Shown: piece after piece, positions 52,086-60,881 of the stretch | Layout of the letters: every line of letters begins with the position of its first letter | Position numbering within the stretch: the stretch's first letter is position 1 | DNA from: Streptomyces sp. cg36 | GTDB taxonomy: Bacteria; Actinomycetota; Actinomycetes; Streptomycetales; Streptomycetaceae | Assembly (NCBI RefSeq): GCF_041080675.1 | Contig: NZ_CP163521.1 | Span: forward strand, 301,793-365,792 | DNA: 64,000 bases | Direction of reading: 5' to 3' | Position numbers and translations under genes: made by a program | The notes under the pieces: model-generated | Seen by the model: only the letters and a program-made list of their open reading frames with translations | Database searches by the model: none | Told to the model about the DNA's origin: nothing

Positions 52086-52383
52086 ATGGGCAGGGACGAA
52101 GTGAACGGCTACGACGTGGCGGGCGAGGAGATCATCAGCGCCCCCGAGCCGGAGCCGGAGAGCGATGAGAACGGCGACGGAGATGACCAGCAGCAGGAGC
52201 ACTCCTGGTTCGGGCGACGGGAGCGCCCGCGCCACGGCCCGAAGGTTCCTGAAGCGCGATCTTCCGGAGAACTCCGAACTGTCGTGGCTGTGCACGGTCC
52301 ACCGGGACTCGGACGCCATGCGGCTGGTCCTGCGCACGGGCTACACGTGCCTGCACTGCCAGCGCGAACGCGCCCGCGCCTGA
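52086..52383 (+). pseudogene. hypothetical acidic protein, probably frameshifted
   Basis: ATG 52086 with GAAGGAGG upstream begins MGRDEVNGYDVAGEEIISAP and an acidic stretch (EPEPESDENGDGDD). Near 52240 the sensible continuation moves to another frame: RRFLKRDLPENSELSWLCTV, then MRLVLRTGYTCLHCQRERAR to TGA 52383, with a C...C-x-x-C metal-binding look. One base change would join the two. Confidence 0.4.
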
Positions 52384-52707
52384 CCCCGTGCCGCCGACCG
52401 GATCCCCTCCCGGCGGCACGGCTCCCGGCCCCGGCCGGCGCTCCCTTCCGAGTGCCGGCCGGGGCCCTCGTACGCGGGGGCGGTGCGCCCTCCCGTCGGG
52501 GCGGGCTCACACGGCCGGGCTAGGATGCGGGCATCCTGCGCCGGAATGGAGCGCGTGGGAAAGGCCCCGGTCCCCGCGTGACGGCGGGGCGCAGTACGGC
52601 CGGGGCCGCACCCGCGTTCCCCTCCGCCTCGATGTCCCGCGGTGTGCGCTGCCGTGCGCCTTTGTCCCGGGTGGTGGGGCGGGGGTGGGGGATGGGCACT
52701 TGCCGGT

Positions 52708-53209
52708 ATGGATCTTGAGCTTGCTGGGTGGCGGGCGTTGAAGGCTGCCGGGCCCTGCCCGTCCTGGTGCGGCATCGACCATGCTCTGGACGACCCCAGG
52801 GACGACGTCTACGTACACACGTCCGGGCCGCTGACGGTGACGATGGCGCCGCTGGTCAACGGTGATGCGGTCCGGTTCCTGTTCAGCACGGACCAGCAGG
52901 AGGAGTTCCTGGCTCGCGAGACGCCGGGAGCGGCCTGGCGACGCTCGACGAGGCGGTGGTGGGGGCGGTGGTGCGCCAGGCGGTCCGCGACATCCGCACC
53001 ACCCCCGCCCACACGCCGCCACAGCTCCTGGCCGGTGGCCCGTCGGCCGATCTGGAGACGGCCGCGCTGTACCCCGCCATCGACCAGGTCGCCGCCGACG
53101 CACGTGTGATGGGGCAGCTGATGCTGGAATTCGCTCGCCTTACCCCTCCGACACCGAGGCCGTCGGCGTCCTGGCGCTGCTGTGCGAGGAGATCGGCGAA
53201 CCTCAGTGA
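52708..53209 (+). pseudogene. hypothetical protein with two frameshifts
   Basis: ATG 52708 begins MDLELAGWRALKAAGPCPSW, CGIDHALDDPRDDVYVHTSG and RFLFSTDQQEEFLARE, a pattern common in Streptomyces (CPxWC..DH). The match then moves to a second frame (GSGLATLDEAVVGAVVRQAV, LETAALYPAIDQVAADARV) and finally to a third (YPSDTEAVGVLALLCEEIGE) ending at TGA 53209. Each segment has good codon bias, so two small indels have broken the gene recently. Function unknown. Confidence 0.6.
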
Positions 53210-53364
53210 GGCGACCGGGTCCGGCTGATGTCAGTGGTGTCTGACAGGCTGAAAAGGCGGACCGGACGTGAGGTCTGTCTGCGTGCAAAAACCGGATGAT
53301 CAGGATGAGTTGGCGCGAGTACCGTAAATCGCGGAAACAACTGTGTGCGTGAAGCGAGGCGAAC

Positions 53365-54567
53365 ATGCAGGGACCAGTGGTTGGCGCCGCCTATGGGTCA
53401 AGTCTTGCCGAGTTCGCTCGGCACCTCGATCCCAGGGTTCGTACGGCGCTGGGGCTGGACGACGCTTTCGTCACCGGCATGGAGCTTCTGGTGTCCGTCT
53501 GCCGCGTCTTGACCGACTCCGAGAGCTCGCTTCCCTGGCAGGACCGGCTGGAGAGCGTCATGGAGTCGATGGGGCTGCAGCAGGTGGAGACGGGTTTCGC
53601 AGCCATAGCCAGCGAGGTCCAAACGCCGGAAGGTGCGAAGAACTGGCTCAAGGCCTTCCAGAAGGTGAACTATCTGCTCTTTGCATGCCGACTGCTCGGA
53701 GCCGCGGAGTACCGCCGCTACTTCGACGCGGTACGAGAGGACCAAGCAGTCGTTGCCTTGGCGGCCCGGCGTGCGCTCCGAGCGCTCATGCCCTTCGCCG
53801 TGGCATGGAGCGACGCGGTCGGCAGCATGTCGAAAGGCCAGCTCAAGGCCGTATCAAACAAGGCAGTCCTTTCTCTCGACCTGGTACGGGGCATCGCCTT
53901 CGCCGACAAGGCCCTCGGTGAGAAGCTCCTGAGCAATCTGCCGATGGAGCTCACGGCTGCGACGCGCCAGGACCTCACCGGCTGGGAGCCCGACGACCTC
54001 ACGGAGATCGTCACCAGCCTCCGCGCCCGAGTGGCTGAAGCCTCCGCCGAGCGGCTGGAGCGCGAGAACTCGCAGCTCGTCAGGAAGATCAGAGGTGCCC
54101 GAGACGCGCTGAAGTACTCCGAGGACGGCGTCTCCCAGGCAGCCAACTCCCTGATCGAGCTCATCGACCGGATCATGCGGGAAGCGGTCCCCCCGAAGCA
54201 CGTCCTGGAGTGGATTGCGGACAACCTCCCCGGCGAACCAGGGCTCACCTTCATCAACAAGGACGGAAACGAGGCACCGACGAAGCGGGGGGAAGCCCTG
54301 TGCTTCATCTACAGCGGCGGCCCCGTGGCCCGCGAAGCCAACGAGTACGACGACGGCGTCGGCCCGGCCCTCATCCAGGACGTCCTCGCACGCATCTTCG
54401 TCGGGACACGCGACCAGCTTCAGAGGCTCAAGCACAGCGACGCAGGCACACAGGAGGAACGAGAGCAACTCCTCGGACTGTTCACGGCCCTGGAAGGCGC
54501 GCTGCTTCTGGGACTCTCTATCCGGCGCTTCCCTCCTCTGGCGGAGCCAGCCGCGCCTGCGGCGTAA
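53365..54567 (+). CDS. uncharacterised 400-residue protein
   Basis: The start is ATG 53365. The protein is almost entirely helical. The N-terminal half includes AKNWLKAFQKVNYLLFACRLLGAAEYRRYF. A coiled coil follows at about 215-255 (VTSLRARVAEASAERLERENSQLVRKIRGA). The C-terminal domain contains PPKHVLEWIADNLPGEP, GEALCFIYSGGPVAREANEYDDG and RNQLQRL-type helices. No signal, membrane segment or catalytic motif was seen. It is a complete, well-biased gene standing alone, which makes it a reasonable candidate for an unrecognised function. Confidence 0.7.
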   Translation: MQGPVVGAAYGSSLAEFARHLDPRVRTALGLDDAFVTGMELLVSVCRVLTDSESSLPWQDRLESVMESMGLQQVETGFAAIASEVQTPEGAKNWLKAFQKVNYLLFACRLLGAAEYRRYFDAVREDQAVVALAARRALRALMPFAVAWSDAVGSMSKGQLKAVSNKAVLSLDLVRGIAFADKALGEKLLSNLPMELTAATRQDLTGWEPDDLTEIVTSLRARVAEASAERLERENSQLVRKIRGARDALKYSEDGVSQAANSLIELIDRIMREAVPPKHVLEWIADNLPGEPGLTFINKDGNEAPTKRGEALCFIYSGGPVAREANEYDDGVGPALIQDVLARIFVGTRDQLQRLKHSDAGTQEEREQLLGLFTALEGALLLGLSIRRFPPLAEPAAPAA

Positions 54568-54955
54568 CAGCGTGGACACCCGGCACGCGGACGTGAAGTA
54601 CCGCCGGGCCGCGTCCTGCCTGCCGCCCGGGCCCCGGTCATAGACGGTGGGCCCAGGGCGGCAGCGGTGCCCCTGCGCCGGGGTAGGGGGCTCAGCGGTT
54701 GCGTGCGCTGAGGTAGGCGGTGATCCGCTCGGTGTCGTGGTGCATCAGCGCGGCGAGCTGTGCGCAGGTCCCGGGCGGTACGCGACGTGCTCCCAGGGGG
54801 GAAGCCCCCCATTGCCCGTACGGCACCGTCTCGGGTGCTGCACTTGCTCGTGTATTAGGCCATTTGGGATTTGATTGTCAGTGGTGGTCTTTACGGTCAT
54901 CTCGTGCATCCCGGGCGCTGGGCTCGGGGTGGGGTGAGGTAAGGAGCTGGACGTC
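54568..54955. other. intergenic, possible gene tail
   Basis: On the minus strand a short frame ends AALMHHDTERITAYLSARNR near 54690, which looks like the C-terminus of a lost gene. The rest shows an AT-rich stretch around 54855-54890 that could hold the promoter of the gene at 54956. Confidence 0.4.
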
Positions 54956-55909
54956 ATGACCGCGACGATCGAGGCAGAGAAGGCACTGTCGGCCCTCCCG
55001 GGCAGAGAAGAAGGGGACCTGGATGTCCTGTGCCGGTGGCTGCCTTCCTGGGCAGTCGGCCACGGGATGCGGCTACTGGAGAATCTGCCCCAGGGCAACG
55101 CACCGATCTGGTGGGCGCCCGACGCCATGGGCCTGGAGGAGTTCTGCACGCTGGCTCACCGGCTGGGTGTCTGCCTCCTCTACATGAACGCCGAGCCGTT
55201 CGACGCGGACACCTTCGACGTCGGCGCCGGCTGCGCCGAACTCCTCGACGCCGCCGACCGCAAGCGCCTGGCCCTGCTCAAGACCCGAGCCGCCCGGGAG
55301 CAGGGACGCTGCCAGGAACTCGCGGTGCGCTTCATGAGCGGCGGCATCATCCACGCGTGGACCATGGAAGCCCTGTGGCACGACGAACTCGGCACCGAAC
55401 TGGTGGAACTGGAGGAGAAGTACGAGGACGAACTCGAGGCCGCGGCCGACCCGGAGGATCCGCCCGCCACCCCGGAAGAGGTCGACCGGATCGCCGGGCT
55501 GCTGCACGCGCTGCCCGCCTTCCGCGAGGCGGCCAGGAACACCGAGCGGGAACGGATCACCCTGCGCGAACACCCCGGCCTGCGCTCGTGCCGCCACCAT
55601 GGCCTGAGCCGCCTTGGCTACGAGGCCGTGAACGAGGCGGCCTTGCGGGTCAGTGACGCGGCCAAAGTCGCCTACGCCGACTTCGCCGCACGGGTGCCCG
55701 AACTCGTCGACGAGATCCTCAAGGCAGGCGTGCTGAGCAGCGCGGCCAACGCGCCCTCCCGCAAAGCTGCCCTGCGCGTGTACCTCCAGGAGCGGTCCGG
55801 CGGGTACCCGCCCACCAAGGACTTCGTCGAACTCATCGCAGGCGAGCCGTTGCTGAAGAGCGCGTACAGGAAGCCGCAGTTGCCCACTGCGCCGGATCTG
55901 TGGAGCTAG
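54956..55909 (+). CDS. uncharacterised 317-residue protein
   Basis: ATG 54956 with AAGGAG upstream. LDVLCRWLPSWAVGHGMRLLE and GLEEFCTLAHRLGVCLLYMNAEPFDADTF begin an alpha/beta-looking domain. A charged helix (ELVELEEKYEDELEAAADPE) and a C-terminal helical part (AALRVYLQERSGGYPPTKDFVELIAG) follow. No family was recognised. The gene has full-length, consistent codon bias and no frameshift. It may form a pair with 53365-54567, which has the same orientation. Confidence 0.68.
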   Translation: MTATIEAEKALSALPGREEGDLDVLCRWLPSWAVGHGMRLLENLPQGNAPIWWAPDAMGLEEFCTLAHRLGVCLLYMNAEPFDADTFDVGAGCAELLDAADRKRLALLKTRAAREQGRCQELAVRFMSGGIIHAWTMEALWHDELGTELVELEEKYEDELEAAADPEDPPATPEEVDRIAGLLHALPAFREAARNTERERITLREHPGLRSCRHHGLSRLGYEAVNEAALRVSDAAKVAYADFAARVPELVDEILKAGVLSSAANAPSRKAALRVYLQERSGGYPPTKDFVELIAGEPLLKSAYRKPQLPTAPDLWS

Positions 55910-55959
55910 CAGCCCGCAATGTCCGCGACCGCCGCGCCCTGTACGTACGGCACGGTCCT

Positions 55960-56072
55960 CTGACCCGTCACCGCGGCGGGCGCGGCGCCGCCGGGGGGCT
56001 TGCTCTGGGCCGTGGTGTTGCCCGGGAGTGGGCGGGTACGCATCGTCACTGGTTCGGACGCGAGTGCTCTGC
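55960..56072 (+). repeat. 110-bp direct repeat, copy B
   Basis: It begins CTGACCCGTCACCGCGGCGG and ends ACTGGTTCGGACGCGAG. It is about 85% identical to 33954-34063 with the same orientation, 22 kb apart. Here it lies between two convergent genes. Confidence 0.7.
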
Positions 56073-56140
56073 CACCGCCTGGCCTGAGTGGCTGGGACGC
56101 GGCGGGCGGCAGGCCGTCCTGGCGTGGCACCGGCGAGAAC

Positions 56141-56842
56141 TCAGGCCGGAGCGGCCGTCTTCTCCTGCTGCTTGGCCTTCACCAGAGCGGCGAGGGGGGA
56201 CCGCCGGCCCTTTGCGATGTTGCGCAGCTGCTCCCAGTCGACTTCGGGGTGGGCGGGGATGACCGCGTCGACGGACGCCGTGGTGTAGAGCGCGACGTCG
56301 ACGGCCCCGGCCCGGCTGGTGCCGAAGCGGACCTCGATCGACTGCGGGGAGCGGACCCAGCCGAGCCGGACCATGTGGTCGAAGTCGGCACGGCGTACCC
56401 GGAGCCGGGCGGCGGCTTGCTCCGGCCCCAGCGGGGTGTCGGCGGCGACCAGGTCCGCCAGGTCCTCATGGCGGCAGACCTTCGCGACCTGGCCGGGGTG
56501 GTGCAGCGTCCCGTCCGGGTTCGCGCTCAGGTCGACCAGCAGGCCGCGGTCGACGAACCGCCGCACCACGAAGGCCGTGACGTTCGTCTTCTCGCCGATC
56601 ACGTTCGGGGTGCCGAGCGCGTCGGCGATCCGGTCCGCCGCTGCGCCGCCGGGGATCGGCGCGCAGGGCATGGCGGCCCGGACAGCGTCGGCATCCAGTG
56701 CCTCGACAGCGGCTCGGGACCACTGCCAGGAGGAGGCGTCGGGGGCAGGGATGAGCCCGGTGTGCCGGGCCCACCGGAAGGCGGTTGCGGGCACCTTCAG
56801 GCGCTTGGCGGCCTGGCCCGCGTCGTACTCGGTTCGTCGCAT
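56141..56842 (-). CDS. hypothetical protein, possible DNA-binding
   Basis: ATG 56842 with GAGGTGATC upstream gives 233 residues. The N-terminal YDAGQAAKRLKVPATAFRWARHTGLIP has the look of a MerR/Xis-type helix-turn-helix. A second such unit lies in LVAADTPLGPEQAAARLRVRRADFDHMVRLGW, so there may be two winged helices around a middle domain. Similar proteins are found on Streptomyces plasmids and terminal arms. Function unknown. Confidence 0.6.
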   Translation of the reverse strand: MRRTEYDAGQAAKRLKVPATAFRWARHTGLIPAPDASSWQWSRAAVEALDADAVRAAMPCAPIPGGAAADRIADALGTPNVIGEKTNVTAFVVRRFVDRGLLVDLSANPDGTLHHPGQVAKVCRHEDLADLVAADTPLGPEQAAARLRVRRADFDHMVRLGWVRSPQSIEVRFGTSRAGAVDVALYTTASVDAVIPAHPEVDWEQLRNIAKGRRSPLAALVKAKQQEKTAAPA

Positions 56843-57022
56843 GAGATCACCTCTCGATCGTTCGCCGGAAGCGGCGGACAGAACATGACAGAACACCTAA
56901 GGAACTTCAATACCTCCTGGAAATAGGCAAGTTGGGCGTGCGCCGCTAGGACTGCGCCCGCGTACGCGAAGGAAAATCACCCGCCCGGGTGCCACCGCAG
57001 AACGGACCGGACCTGAGCACGC

Positions 57023-57071
57023 AGAAGCCCCCGGCCGCCCACTGGTGCAGAGCGGGCCTCCGGGGGCTTCT
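57023..57071. terminator. hairpin terminator
   Basis: AGAAGCCCCCGG (57023-57034) pairs perfectly with CCGGGGGCTTCT (57060-57071), a common Streptomyces terminator form. It is placed to end the minus-strand gene at 57194-57478. Confidence 0.7.
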
Positions 57072-57193
57072 CGGCGGTCGCCCAGCAACGACGGGGGCGG
57101 TGCCGGGCGAGTTCAGGGCGCTGACGAGCCGGCGGGTGCGTCGGACGCCGCGCGTCGTCCTTGGCCTTGGTCTCCTGGAGCCGGTCCAGGCGC

Positions 57194-57478
57194 TCATACA
57201 GGGACTGGGCATCCGGGCACGGTGCTTGACGCCGACCAAGGTGTTGCGCCGGGCTCGGTGAGGCGGCGGTCGGTCTCGCCCAGCACGATGCGGGCGAGTT
57301 CGAGGCGGGGATCGTCCGGGGGCAGCTTGCTCATGTGCTGGCGTACGTTGTCGGCGACGGAGTGCCCGGCCCCGGTGAGCAGCAGCCCCACCTGCTCGTA
57401 GTCGTCGGGCGGCAGCGCGGCCGGGTCGGTCCACGACAGCACCGCCCGCAGCAGCCGCTCATGCAGATGCAGCCGCAT
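57194..57478 (-). CDS. hypothetical protein, C-terminus probably frameshifted
   Basis: ATG 57478 begins MRLHLHERLLRAVLSWTDPA, then DDYEQVGLLLTGAGHSVADNVRQHM and DPRLELARIVLGETDRRLTEPG. The last 15 codons look unnatural, and a better continuation (PDAQSLYERLDRLQETKAKDDA) exists in another frame, so a one-base change near 57240 is likely. The family seems to be a plasmid-type hypothetical. A terminator follows at 57071-57023. Confidence 0.5.
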   Translation of the reverse strand: MRLHLHERLLRAVLSWTDPAALPPDDYEQVGLLLTGAGHSVADNVRQHMSKLPPDDPRLELARIVLGETDRRLTEPGATPWSASSTVPGCPVPV

Positions 57479-57706
57479 GTCCCCGGCCAACTCCCCCGGC
57501 TGAGCCCGGTCGGCACGGGCGGATTCGTTGCAACGTTTGCCTGGACCGTGACGCCGATGGGGAGAGTGCAGCCTTTTTGATCAGGAGTGATCAGAAAAGG
57601 GGCAGTAGCGAAGGCTTTCTGTCCCTTGTTCATCCTGGGGGCTCCGCGCCCGTAACTGATGTACCAGCGCACCACACGCGAATCTTCGTAGAGCGGGAGC
57701 AGTTGC

Positions 57707-57970
57707 ATGACGACGCCCTGGGAATGGGCCGGGAACCTCTCGGCCGCTGTGAGCGCGGTCCACGCGCTGGGTGCCCTCTGGCGCCAGCCCTGGGCTGTGA
57801 CCTGGCGCCGCGGGGTTGGTACCCGGGAGCACGGCCGGGTTGTGGAAGTCCCGTCCGGGCCCGGACGCCCGCCGACCGTATCTATCACCGTCCACGTGCC
57901 CGCCGACTCCTTGTGCACGATCCGGGTGGTCACCGGGTCCGGCCGTCGTGGCCGGGGGGATGGCCGGTGA
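57707..57970 (+). CDS. small protein of sigma cassette 3
   Basis: ATG 57707 with GGGAG upstream gives 87 residues: an N-terminal WEWAGNLSAAVSAVHALGALW helix, then a beta-rich part (TVSITVHVPADSLCTIRVVTGSG). It has no clear similarity to the small proteins of cassettes 1 and 2, but it occupies the same position and overlaps the sigma start in the same way (GTGA at 57967). Confidence 0.5.
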   Translation: MTTPWEWAGNLSAAVSAVHALGALWRQPWAVTWRRGVGTREHGRVVEVPSGPGRPPTVSITVHVPADSLCTIRVVTGSGRRGRGDGR

Positions 57971-58557
57971 GTGACGCCTCTTCTCCGCACGAGGGCCAAG
58001 TCAGGGCTCCCGGCGGGCTCAGGCAGGAGCTGGAGGACGTCCACCCGCAGTTCATGGAGCGGGTGGTGCCCAGGCTTCGGGGCAAGTTCCCCGACATGAC
58101 GGTCGTGCAGTGCCAGGACGCGGGCCAGGCCGCCTACGTCAAGATCCTCAAGAAGGAGCAGGCAGGCACACTGCGCGCGCCGGAGAACTTGATGAGTCTC
58201 CTGCTCCTGGCCGCTGAGCGGTGCGCGATTGACGAGTGGCGCAAGACCGGCCGCTACGAGGTGCTCGCGACGGCACAGGAACTGGAGCCGTGGGTGGAGA
58301 GCTGCCGCCCGGACGACGGCCCACGGCTGCGCCTGGACGACGAAGTGCTTCCCGTTCTGGAGGCGATGCGCCCGACGCAGCGCCTCCAGGTCGGGAAGCT
58401 CCACCTCGCCGGGTACGGCAACCAGGAGATCGCTGAAGAACTCGACATATCCACGGCCGTGGTGGCCACGCAGCTCTGCCGGTTCCGCAAGGAACTGCAG
58501 GACGGCGTGGACAAAAGGAAACAGCAGCAGTGTGGCGATGAGATGGGACGTGAGTGA
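57967..58557 (+). CDS. ECF-like RNA polymerase sigma factor, cassette 3
   Basis: A 196-residue protein. Region 2 is weak (QFMERVVPRLRGKFPDMTVVQCQDAGQAAYVKIL, then ENLMSLLLLAAERCAIDEWR). Region 4 is clear (MRPTQRLQVGKLHLAGYGNQEIAEELDISTAVVATQLCRFRKEL). It is more divergent than the other two. It overlaps both neighbours, like cassette 2. With the IclR fusion downstream it forms the same kind of unit. Confidence 0.72.
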   Translation: MSDASSPHEGQVRAPGGLRQELEDVHPQFMERVVPRLRGKFPDMTVVQCQDAGQAAYVKILKKEQAGTLRAPENLMSLLLLAAERCAIDEWRKTGRYEVLATAQELEPWVESCRPDDGPRLRLDDEVLPVLEAMRPTQRLQVGKLHLAGYGNQEIAEELDISTAVVATQLCRFRKELQDGVDKRKQQQCGDEMGRE

Positions 58558-60274
58558 TGTGAGCAGGCATGACGGCGACCACGGCGGAGTGCGGGTGTCG
58601 GCCGCTCCAGCCGGGTTCACCGCGACGCCGGCCACCGATGAACAGCTGCGGGACTTCTGGGACCGCCCCGCGGGAAACTGGGGGTCGGCCGATGCGACCC
58701 CGCCCGCAGAGGAAGAGGCGTGGTGGGAGGAGCGAGCGCAGGCCAACGCCCTCTACATCCTTGGCAGCCAAGCCCTGCGCCGCGGGGAGCTGAAGCAGGC
58801 CGCGCACTGGCTCGGACGGGCTGCTGATCACGAGCATCCCGGAGCCCTGTTCCGGCTGGCTGTGATCGCCTGCCGGATGCTGGGCGGCCCCGGCACGGCC
58901 CGCGCGGTCTTCCTCGTCTCGGAAGCGGCCCGCTGCGGGCATGGTGATGCCCGCTACCTGATGCGCCGCCGCCTCGGCCTGTCCGCGGGCAAGGAGCGGC
59001 CTGGAGCGCAGGACCCGGAGTTCTGCGACGAACTCGCCGACACTTTCGGACCGGGCACGCCAGCGCTGTGGAGTCCACACGCCCTGAGGGCTCCCTCGCT
59101 CACCGACACCTTTCAGCAGGAACCACAGGAAGCCCGGTGGACGAGGCGCTGGGACTCGGTGCAGCGCGTCCTTGAAGTCCTCGACCTGGTCGGTGACGCC
59201 GGACGGTCGGTCAGCGTGGAAGACCTGCGCCGCAGGACCAGCCTGCCCCGTGCCGTCATCGAGCGGCTCCTGGTCTGGCTGTGCGGGAAGGGTCTCCTCA
59301 CCACCGTCAGGGACGGCGGCTACACCCCGGGCCCTGTTCTGCAGGTGCTTGCCCAGGAGGCTTCGGTCGGCCAAGGCATGGGCAACCCCCGTCTGGGGGG
59401 AGAGCCTGCTGCCGGCCAGACGATCCGGAAGCTGCTGGCAGGACTGCGCGACGCTGTGGGAGCTGCTGTCTACGTCGGCACCTACAGCGAAGGGGAGATC
59501 CGCATTGACCAGTGCGCCGACTCGCCCACCGCCCCGAAAGTCACTGAGTGGGTCGACTTCCGGGCCTCAGGTCATGCCAGCGCAGTGGGCAAGAGCCTGC
59601 TCCAGCAACTCGACTTCGAACAGCGGATGGATCACCTGAGCCGTCACCGTCCCGCCCGGCTGACATCCCGCACCATCACGAACCACAGCGATCTCTTCCA
59701 CGCCCTTGACGGGCATGGTCCCCACGCGGCGCAGTTCGACCTGCTGGAGTACTCCACCGCCGAGGTCTGCGTCGCAGTCCCCCTTGGGGTCGGTGGTGAA
59801 GCGGGCTGTGTCGCGTTGTCGCTGCCCGTCGCCCAAGGCCACCGGCTTCTCGAAGCAGCACGCATTCTCAGCAGCCGCTCGGCCAGCCTCCTGATTTCCC
59901 TGCTGCTGACCGCGAATCCGCCCCGCCTCGAAACCGGCCGACAGGGCACTGCCCCGCACCTTCACCACAACCGCGATGTCCCTGCCGGCATCCCGGCCGG
60001 GGCTGACGCAGCCAGCCAAGGGATTACGCCTTCGACACATGAGCCCCCGCACACGGAAAGCCAGGCAGAGGCTGCCGACCGCACCGGCTGGCGGGATCCG
60101 CTGCACACCCCCATACCGCCAGCGCCTCCCGCCGACGCGCACAGGGCCGACAGGTGGAGCGAGTTCGAAGACCTGTTTGCTCTCGACTTCAACCAGCCCG
60201 ATGTTGACCTTCCCGACACGCCCGAAGCACTGAACCGGCAGCACGTGTACCGGGCAGGAATAGCAATCGGTTGA
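58550..60274 (+). CDS. Sel1-like/IclR fusion regulator, cassette 3
   Basis: GTG 58550 overlaps the sigma stop; 574 residues. Residues about 60-150 contain Sel1-like helices (ALYILGSQALRRGELKQAAHWLGRAADHEHPGALFRL). An IclR winged helix is at about 206-255 (RVLEVLDLVGDAGRSVSVEDLRRRTSLPRAVIERLL). An effector domain is at about 300-450 (GAAVYVGTYSEGEIRIDQCA, EWVDFRASGHASAVGKSLL, AVPLGVGGEAGCVALSLPV). The last 120 residues are a Pro/Ala-rich tail ending in an acidic motif (FEDLFALDFNQPDVDLPDTP). It is clearly paralogous to 13628-15448. A hairpin terminator follows. Confidence 0.8.
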   Translation: MSDVSRHDGDHGGVRVSAAPAGFTATPATDEQLRDFWDRPAGNWGSADATPPAEEEAWWEERAQANALYILGSQALRRGELKQAAHWLGRAADHEHPGALFRLAVIACRMLGGPGTARAVFLVSEAARCGHGDARYLMRRRLGLSAGKERPGAQDPEFCDELADTFGPGTPALWSPHALRAPSLTDTFQQEPQEARWTRRWDSVQRVLEVLDLVGDAGRSVSVEDLRRRTSLPRAVIERLLVWLCGKGLLTTVRDGGYTPGPVLQVLAQEASVGQGMGNPRLGGEPAAGQTIRKLLAGLRDAVGAAVYVGTYSEGEIRIDQCADSPTAPKVTEWVDFRASGHASAVGKSLLQQLDFEQRMDHLSRHRPARLTSRTITNHSDLFHALDGHGPHAAQFDLLEYSTAEVCVAVPLGVGGEAGCVALSLPVAQGHRLLEAARILSSRSASLLISLLLTANPPRLETGRQGTAPHLHHNRDVPAGIPAGADAASQGITPSTHEPPHTESQAEAADRTGWRDPLHTPIPPAPPADAHRADRWSEFEDLFALDFNQPDVDLPDTPEALNRQHVYRAGIAIG

Positions 60275-60287
60275 CCATTCTCTCCGA

Positions 60288-60318
60288 GGTGGGTTGACGG
60301 CGACGTCGTCAACCCACC
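60288..60318 (+). terminator. hairpin terminator after cassette 3
   Basis: GGTGGGTTGACG (60288-60299) pairs perfectly with CGTCAACCCACC (60307-60318) across a 7-base loop, 14 bases after the stop codon. Confidence 0.75.
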
Positions 60319-60881
60319 CCGGAAGAGGGACCTGTGCGTGAGTTGGCAGCAAAATTGGAGGTTCTCCCTCTACGAGGCCCTGGCGGCATGGCACGAACGC
60401 CGCTCGCCGCCGTCTCAGCGCCACGCCGCGTGAGACCCAGATCGGCCCAGGCTCCTCCGGTTGTCCCGGGTCGGGCCCGTGTCCCTACTCGGTGCCAGGT
60501 TCTCTCGGCTGACCTGGGCGAGGCATGGTCGCCTGGAGAAGCACATGACGAAGACCGGTTCCAACGCCCAGAAGCGGATCCGCGTACACGCGGCGGCCAA
60601 GGGCATCACCACCCACACTTCACCCTTCGGCCTCGACGTCCTGGCCGTCGCCCTCAGCCGCAGCGCCCGGCCGGTCCTGGCCCGGTACCCGCCAGTGTGC
60701 CGGTGCTCCCTTGAGGAGCCGTTTGCGCTCGGCCTCATCGAACGCCCGCGCCCTCTCTACGGGGGCCGGGCACGTCCGTGCCGGGATCAGCCGGCGCCCC
60801 GGTGTACTGGCGCCGTACCGGCGGAAGCCCGCTGCGGCCCGACTCGCTGCGCACCCACGCGGCTTCGGTTTGCTCGTGGTG
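60319..60881. other. no gene recognised
   Basis: 560 bases between the cassette-3 terminator and the helicase 3' end. A short frame beginning MTKTGSNAQKRIRVHAAAKG at about 60545 looks gene-like for 25 codons and then degenerates. Nothing else was seen. Confidence 0.4.
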
